From contig NW_023998414.1 in NCBI RefSeq assembly GCF_014805625.2, forward strand, positions 2,989,172 to 3,053,171: 64,000 nucleotides of DNA, in the 5' to 3' direction. This DNA is from Glossina fuscipes. Taxonomy: Eukaryota; Arthropoda; Insecta; Diptera; Glossinidae. A program made the translations under genes and the position numbers. Positions 56,691 to 64,000 of this stretch are shown in pieces. Positions within the stretch are counted from its first letter, which is position 1; each line of letters starts with the position of its first letter. The notes below the pieces were generated by a model. The model was not told where the DNA came from and made no database searches. It worked only from the letters and a program-made list of their open reading frames with translations.

Positions 56691-57539
56691 AGGTTCTAAT
56701 GCTTACGTATCATAACGCAAACAAGACGGAATCTTTAAAACTTTTTGTTGTTGTCATTCCTCAAACGAAGATATATATATATATATATATATATCATCTG
56801 CCTTAAACTAGGTTAATTGTAAAATTATTGGGGTAGGGATCGCGATTAAGTTTTTCTTAATAATACCCGCGATATGGGTATCAAATAAAAGCATTTGGAG
56901 CGTAGAATACGAAAAGCATACTAGTGAATATGCGAGATTCATCAATTCATCATTCATCAATACATTGAATACATATTTAGTTTTCAGTAGTGTAATCTTT
57001 CTTTAAAGATAGACTCATAAAGTCGATAACGTCATCAAATTTCTTCTGTAATCTTTCCAAGGGCTATGGATCAAATGTTATGATTTGGACGGTGAGAATC
57101 AAGAAATCACTTTCACAAATTAGATCACATTATGTTTAAGCAGTTAAGTGTAGAGAGCCGTACAAGGGTATGGTTAAGTTAGAAAAATCAAAACTCATTT
57201 GAAGTGTAGAACGTATGGCATTTCAAATTTTTTGCTAACGCCAACAAGACAAGTCAATTTGCCAAAGGTACTCTACACTACGACAGTGGGAAACCTATAT
57301 TAAATGTATACGGATGTATGTAACATAGAGAAGAATTTGCGATGGAACATAAGTTCATTGCGCCAATCGATTTAGAATCATTGTCTGAATCGAATCGAAA
57401 ATAGATTTTGAATTCAACTAAGAATATCTATCTCGTTGTCCACGCTGATGGTCTACTGCCTATCTCTGCATTTTCGTATTCAATTCACAGGTTTTACCGT
57501 TCGAGACACTTTCATGATATTTGCTATAGACCGCTATTG

Positions 57540-58533
57540 AAAATAAACTGAAGCGGACTGTTTCCTATTAATATCGTTTTTTCGTCATTTTTTCGCAACA
57601 AAAAATCATATGTTAACATATTAAATGCGTTTGCCATGTAAGGTTCGAATGGAAACATTTTTTTGAACGCCTGCCCATAAAGATATTCTTGTAAAGTAAT
57701 AAGCGTTTCCATGTATTCTCTTCATTTTTATTATTGAAAAAAGCAAATATTGACAAAAATTGGTACAATTGGTACAACTTTTCCGCCATCTTTTTGACAA
57801 CATGGCGATATCGTGTCGAAAGAACGATGTGGCTTTTAGCAGCGATTCAATCATCGACTCATTTTCGGATTTCTTCAGTATTTCGAAGTCCAAGCCATTT
57901 TGCATCGATCTAAATAGAAGGCGTTATGTGTTTTAAATGCGTTGGGTTGTGCAGTACTCCCCATTTAAGGTGTCAAAGTGTATCCTTGAACTCTGCGAGC
58001 GTTGTCATCCAAGGCTAATTCAATTGACTTCGTTGTAACACGCTACACTTTACCGATCCCGATACGTATGCACAGCAAAACTTTATGGCCATGAATATTT
58101 CGTTGCGGTGTCGACGTGAATGGATCATCTCGTAGTGAACCTGCTTTTCATCGCATAGTCATAATGCACAATGAAACCATGGTGTTGGAATGACATTATC
58201 AATCAGTTTGTATGGTAGTCATTTCCCCTACGCTTAGATCTTCCCGAAGGCATGTGTAAACGTCTAGACACAGTTGATTAATTCATTAACTGCTGAACTT
58301 TGAAAAAATTCGTTGAGACTTTGAGCTGAGTTTTCGTCCAATAACTCTTGCAATTCATTGTCTTCGAGCCTTTTTTTTGGTCCTCCATGCCGTTCTGTGT
58401 CATTGCCATCAAAGTCGCCACTTCAAAACCGACAATTGGGATATGATGCAGCAGTAGCACGACAAGTTTCGGCAGCAAATTTCTTCAAATCAATCAACAA
58501 AACGTGACGAATATGCGATTTTGTGCGTTCCAT
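57540..58533 (-). mobile_element. Near full-length but broken mariner transposase
   Basis: On the minus strand, ATG at 58533 gives MERTKSHIRHVLLIDLKKFA then AAETCRATAASY. After a frame change SGDFDGNDTERHGGPKKRLE and DNELQELLDENSAQS follow, the mariner linker and second helix region. Next come TPQRNIHGHKVLLCI (catalytic core flank) and MQNGLDFEILKKSENESMIE with LSKRWRKS, the C-terminal block. Order and spacing fit a 330-350-residue transposase with several frameshifts and a deletion across the catalytic motifs. I could not locate the terminal inverted repeats. Confidence 0.75.
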
Positions 58534-60514
58534 GATTAGCGACGTCTGCATACGTAGGAATAGCTCAATAATACCAAATAGGGAATTGTTACTTTACGTA
58601 GAGAAAGGTCAAAATCATCGAATTTGACTTTTGTCCACGTCGACGTTTTGCATTGATTTAGCAATTTTCACCAATAGATATCGCTGATCAATATATGTGC
58701 AAGCGCCTAATATAAGCATTTATATGGCGACAAGGTAAAACTTATAGACGCTAGGCCTTTCTAATAAAAATTGGTAATAAATAGTGATTGGGCATTAAAA
58801 TTTTCCTTCATAGGTTTGAACTATGTAGGTGTATGTCTTGAACTCATTCACAGCTGAGATGGATTCTCATCAAGTCTTCATATGTTAACAAGATATCAAA
58901 GTTCTAACGATATGTGTGTAGGGTATCTAATAACTAGCGTTAGTCAACTAATATAAAAAGTTTTAACTTGTTTTTCGTTAAAAACAATTTCATTAATTTC
59001 TTTAATTCTACATAATCTACTACTTTATGCTAAAGATAATAAAGAAAGAATAATAAAGCTACGCTTTAAGCCGCAGATTTTTGTTCGCCTTATATTGTAT
59101 AAAAGTTGGGAAACAAAGTTACGCTTTTCCTACCGGAAACAGGAAAATAAATAAACTGCAAAATAAGGGATAAAGGAAAAAGAGTTTCATGTTTCAATTC
59201 TTTGTTATATAAAAATCTTGAATTAATGCTTGAAAAATTCAATTTTTTTTTTTTTTTTACATTTAATTTTAAAGCATTTCTTGATGCAAGAAAATGCAAA
59301 AGTTTTTCATTGAATTTCATTTTCCTTTTTTCTCATTCCATATTTTTTTATCCTTCATCGTCTTTTTCTTATTATATGAGTTTTTTATTCGGCATAACAG
59401 TTTCCACTTATTTTGAATGATTGAAGCTGAGAGTGTTGGTAACAAATGTATTCGTTATACCATATAACACTTGTGTGGTGTAATCGTGATGTATGAAATT
59501 TGTACGGATATATTATGCAATACACAGAAAGACTTGAGATAGATCGTTTAACGATCGCTTTCTGATTTGATTTAAATGAGTCTGTCCGTCTTACGTTTCT
59601 TGTGTTCAACCTATAAGCCGCAAGTGTTGAAATTCGATACGCTGGATTGCTTTGGCCCATGGGCGAACGCTATTCAAAAAGAAATTTAGAGTAAAGTGCT
59701 TTCACTTCACACAGCATCTGTGAAGTAGTTTTGATACTCTAAACTCGGGAGAGATGTTTGCTAAGTTAAGTCCAAAATGTATTTAAGGCGACGGAAAAGA
59801 ATTGCAACTCCACGGATATGATAGAAACAATACAGTTAGTTCAAGTTCAAACACGGAAAGGAAAATTTTGTTGAAAATTTATTGGAATATCGCAGTCGTA
59901 CTCGAAATCTCAAAGATGCCGTCAGGGTCGAAGAGAGAGGATTTCGAAACATATTCCAAATAAATACTACTTTCATCAGAAGAACTGGGGGGAAGGCAAA
60001 TGTTTCAGTTGATTAGGCATAACGCCGAAGCTGCAAGCAAAATGGAGTTTTTCCAATGCAATGTCTCATGCATTGAATAAAAGCAATGAATAGAACATGA
60101 TATGAGATAACAAATTGTTGCAGCTCGACGGAAGATTAAAGATGTAGCATTGATAAGGTAAAGAATAAGATTGTCTTGCCACAATCGATAATTAATAAGT
60201 TTTTTCAATTATTACGCAGTTATTAAGACAATCACTCTATCTTTTGTTTGACTCAATAGCCGGATGATTGTTCTGTCGAGGAAGATTCAAAAAAAAAAAG
60301 AAAGTTTTAACTTAAAGAGCAAATACTTAAATCAAATCAATACAGTATCGTTTCTTTATTACTTTCGATCACTTGAATCTAACTGCGCAACAATTGCATC
60401 CGAGAAAATTGCAAACGCATTCTATGACTTTTGATAACAAAACATAATTAAGACCGCGTAACGTGTAAAAGAAATTTCATTTCAATAATCGATTAAAGAG
60501 TTTATAACGCGATT

Positions 60515-60518
<4 letters not shown>

Positions 60519-60553
<35 letters not shown>
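60519..60553. repeat. (TA)n microsatellite
   Basis: About 17 TA units. Confidence 0.9.
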
Positions 60554-60555
<2 letters not shown>

Positions 60556-61357
60556 ATATAATTTTAAGTGCATTTTATAAATTTGTTTTCACACATACTT
60601 TTTGAAATAAATTAATTAAATTTTGAAATGTCTCTCAATGAAACGCCCATCCCAATTTTTTGTTTTGTAATCTGCTAATTGAGAAACACCACAAAATCAA
60701 TCAACAAAAGACCTTAAGTCAATTAGTTTTATTTGACATTATTTAAATAGAGTGGAAGAAGGAAATTTATTACTGATATGCAGGCAAAAATTGTATTTAT
60801 ATATAATATATATATATACATATATATATTTATCGATATTTTATTCACTTATTTTAATTGGACTGAAAGTCAAACACTCATCCTAACATTACCCTTCACT
60901 ATGCACATTCATTCATCTATCGAAATTGTTTATGAATTTTTTCAACATTTTTATACGTATGCAAAACTTTTCTTATCTCATAAGATTGAAAGTTCGAACG
61001 AACGAACGAACGAACACGATTATCTATATTTGTACAACTTATAGCTCTAGGTCTAACTATAACTATATAATTACGGATCAGTGTATGTTTTTTAAGTATT
61101 ATCATTTAAGTGACTACTCTGCACTATGCTTGCGATAGTTTCAATTTAAACAACATATACATACATATACAGTATATTGTATATGTATATTTATGAATCA
61201 AAATCAAATAAAATTATTAGCGTAATTGAAATTGAAAATGTGTTATGTCTTTGTTTAAGAGCAAGTTTTACTAATCTTAGTGTCTTAATGTAATTGAAAA
61301 GAATTGGTTGGGGACAGTTGGGCAGACAATTAAAGACGTAAGGATAAGAGATTATCG

Positions 61358-61397
<40 letters not shown>
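61358..61397. repeat. (TA)n microsatellite
   Basis: About 19 TA units. Confidence 0.9.
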
Positions 61398-61402
<5 letters not shown>

Positions 61403-61623
61403 TGCAACAATTTGTAAAGTGTTCTATAGTCGAAATAACTTTTAATAATGGCATTCTGATTTCTTTCCACTTTCTCTCTCCCAAGAGGAAATAATTTAAA
61501 TATTTTAACACATTCCTTAACGACTATCAACTAACTGACTGAAACTATTTTTGGATAAATTTTCAATATAGAAAATCCTTTGCATTTATCGTGTCAACCC
61601 AAGCAATCTAATATATGTGCTTG

Positions 61624-61636
61624 TATATATATATGC

Positions 61637-61685
<49 letters not shown>

Positions 61686-61711
61686 CGGTGTGCGTGTGTG
61701 TGTGTGTGTGG
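61624..61711. repeat. Compound (TA)n-(GT)n microsatellite
   Basis: TA units with a GCATG interruption run directly into GTGCGGTGTGCG and GT units. A separate (CA)n tract lies at 61880-61900. Confidence 0.9.
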
Positions 61712-63550
61712 GAGTTTGTGTGTAAAAAGGTTTATCACAAAATCATACATATGTAAAATTGTTTTGCTGGAAAATTTTGCTTCTTTTTTTTCCTTTTCTT
61801 TTTTTTTTTTTTAATCAAATAAAAAAATTTCTTCCTTTTCAATAGAAAATTAAATCCCTTCGCCCCCCTCCCCCGTTCACACACACACACACACACACAC
61901 TTTTCCCGAAAACATGTTACAAAAGCGAAAAGTGATGAGGGAGTTGAAGGAACGATTGAACAAATTTTAATATAAAAATAACATAAAATAAAATTTGAAA
62001 GTGATATGAACAGAAAGAATCCTTTCCAAGTTTACGGTATTTAGCGTTAAAATTCGTTTTTCGTACAAACTCATAATAATAAGGGAACATAAGGGAAGTT
62101 AGTAAGAAATAATAGTTTGTTTTTTTTCGCACATACTGCGTAAGCAATTTAAGATGATACAAATGATGCCAATGATCACGTAAAACAAGGGTACGATTCG
62201 AAATTTTTAATAATAATAACTGATAATCACTTTTGATAATTATTTCGATATCTGATAACTGATATGTTTGTTAACAAGAAACTATCTCAGGTGCGATATG
62301 ATATCCGTTTTGCTTTCAAAACTAAAGTTGGAGCATTTTGACTCAACGATTCCGAAAATTTTGCAGTTTTTTTTTTGTAATAAGGAAATTGATGACGAAC
62401 AAAAATACTTAAAAGGATTACGTTAATGTAAACTGCAAAATAAATGATGGTTAGCATCTTCTATATACAAACGATTCGAAATTTAATGGTCTGCCACTTG
62501 TCTAGGCCGTGATAAACGCTTTAGCAGAAACTTTATTTAATCATATACTTCACGAAAGTTCTTCAACTTTCACTAAACTATCCTTCCAGCTACGAATCTT
62601 GTTCATAAAACTGTTATTGCCATAGATAGTCTGTCTGTGTTAAAAGCTATCTGGAATCTCCCTATTGAAGCGCTATTAGCAAATTAAAGAATACCGTAAG
62701 ACCATGTGGCGATAAAATTAAAACGTTTTAAGTACTTAAGCATAACGGTTTATTGTGATACGGACTAGCTGATGCAGCAACGAAGTCTCTACACCTGTAA
62801 TTGTGGTTATTATCCTAGAAAAGTTGGACTTTCAAAGCGACATTGGAAGCTATGCTAAAGAGAAGCAATCTACATAACTATCATCAGCACTACTGCTCAG
62901 TAAATCAAGAACAAAATATTTTGCATGAGAATTCACTTCGGCCATACCAACGGATCCTTAAGAGATCTCCTTCTCCAGTTCGCAATTGTGAACAAATTCG
63001 TACAGTAAAATACCTTACTTGTGACCCCTACCCTTTGGTGGCGTATATATCTCCTCTCTATTTTATGATTAGTGAAAGTTGAGCATAAATTAATCTTTCA
63101 GCATATATTCACGTATTTTTTGCGAGGATTCCTAAAAGGTGAAAAATTTTCTTAACAGTTTTTTTTTTAGAGCCTAAAACTTTCACTGTTCAAGACTAAC
63201 AAGAGCACGCAACGATGATCGGAGAGAAAAATACCGCAATGCATTAAAATTTAATGTAAGTGGATTAACCAGCTTGAAGATATTCGTATCGTAAAATCCG
63301 TCGAGAAGGAGTTATTGCCTCTGAACAGCAATATGCTATCACTCTCGCTGTATTTATTTCAAATTCTTCCAACCAAGAACTTATTGTCTGCGTAAGTAAG
63401 CACTATGATGCTTTAAAGGGAAGATGGTTGTTTTGCGAAATTGTCGCAGTAGACCAGATCTTCCTACGACAAGAAATTTATACTCAGAAGAAGTGTATAT
63501 CTAGCGATGGATAGTACTTAGGATAAAATATTTTCTTAGTATTCTCTCTT

Positions 63551-64000
63551 GATAAAAAACGCTGTTTAAAATATTTTCTAACATCTTCTGGAAACAAGCG
63601 CTTTTTTTTAAATATTTTTCATCATCCTCATGAAACAAGCGCGTTTTAAACTATTTCCTTAGCATTCGTATGAAACAAACGCTTTTTAAAATATTTTTTG
63701 AAACAAGCGCTTTTTAGGATAACTTTTTATCATCTTTACGAAACAAACGCTTTTTTAAAAAAATTTCGCACTATTTGCTTGAAACTAAATCCTTTTTGTA
63801 CCATTTGCTTGAAACAAGCGCCTCTTTAAACTATTTCCTTAGTATTCGTTTGAAACAAAAGCTTTTTAAAATATTTTTTCACAATTTGCTTGAAACAATT
63901 GCGTTTTAGAATAACTTTTTACACTATTTGCTTGAAGCAAGCGCTTTTTTAAGCTATTTCCTTAGCATTCGTATGAAACAAACGCTTTTTAAAATATTTT
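63551..64000. repeat. 40-bp minisatellite with trimeric higher-order units, open at window end
   Basis: Units begin GAAACAAGCGCTTTTT and start at 63551 (variant), 63590, 63632, 63672, 63700 (preceded by a 28-bp short unit), 63740, 63781, 63811, 63852, 63892, 63934 and 63975. Three sub-types alternate: A ends TTTCCTTAGCATTCGTAT, B has TTTTTAAAATATTTT, C has TTTTAGAATAACTTTTT. A-B-C is complete at 63811-63933 (123 bp) and A-B starts again at 63934. The array continues past 64000. Confidence 0.9.

Larger units (their letters stand above)
51309..64000. other. Region upstream of visible K2P exons: no gene recognised
   Basis: This may be a further K2P intron or upstream DNA, because the initiator and TM1 exon must lie beyond 51308 on the minus strand; I could not find it here. 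It holds family A and B repeats, a third MITE copy, a mariner relic, many TA microsatellites and a terminal minisatellite. Stretches 54250-56200, 58600-60500 and 61900-63540 show nothing I can name. Confidence 0.65.

Noticed and set aside
62843..63082. 79-codon plus-strand frame
   Set aside because: No family resemblance, no splice signals and no domain; length is within chance for this window.
63551..64000. CRISPR-like regular repeats
   Set aside because: Units are contiguous and diverged, with no unique spacers, in a fly genome. It is a minisatellite.

Overview
The window looks like nuclear DNA of a higher fly (brachyceran Diptera; the AT-richness, short 59-73 bp introns mixed with 2-12 kb repeat-filled introns, mariner, non-LTR and MITE relics, and the protein-level matches all fit, and a calyptrate or tsetse-like fly is my best guess). 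This species call is an inference. There is no bacterial, CRISPR or phage content. Two assembly gaps are present (3993-4002 and 25188-25287).

Layout. 1-1093 (-): the 5' part of a gene for a secreted Gly/Pro/Tyr-rich protein with a glycine-zipper segment, running off the left edge. 1621-2517 (+): Rrp4, the exosome cap subunit, divergent from it. 5856-19169 (+): Rabphilin (Rph) in four exons; its tiny 27-codon first exon lies 11.2 kb upstream of the rest. 24106-27970 (-): Vmp1/Tango5 in four exons. 29269-29373 (-): a 34-residue candidate zinc-ribbon microprotein. 30032-31261 (+): the C-terminal fibronectin-III part of host cell factor (Hcf) with no Kelch half in view. 32059-33271 (-): an NSRP1-like splicing regulator with an in-frame TAG in a conserved stretch and a later frame change. 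36443-51308 (-): a two-pore (K2P) potassium channel in at least four exons, with a 12.6 kb intron inside the first selectivity-filter codon set and an in-frame TGA-C followed by 149 further open codons across a splice junction. 51309-64000: no recognised gene; repeats only, ending in a minisatellite with higher-order structure.

The spaces between exons carry several repeat families: a TA-flanked MITE with 25-bp inverted ends (three copies), two dispersed families with GACAGACGG-type cores (A and B, at least nine copies), tRNA-like SINE relics, at least three different mariner transposase relics, two non-LTR lineages, and a full-length histone H2A pseudogene.

The genes do not form a pathway. 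They cover RNA decay (Rrp4), vesicle exocytosis (Rph), ER/autophagy membranes (Vmp1), chromatin (Hcf), splicing (NSRP1) and membrane potential (K2P). The strongest leads for unusual biology are the two interrupted frames with a C after the stop: the K2P TGA-C, which looks like translational readthrough, and the NSRP1 TAG-C, which is more ambiguous.
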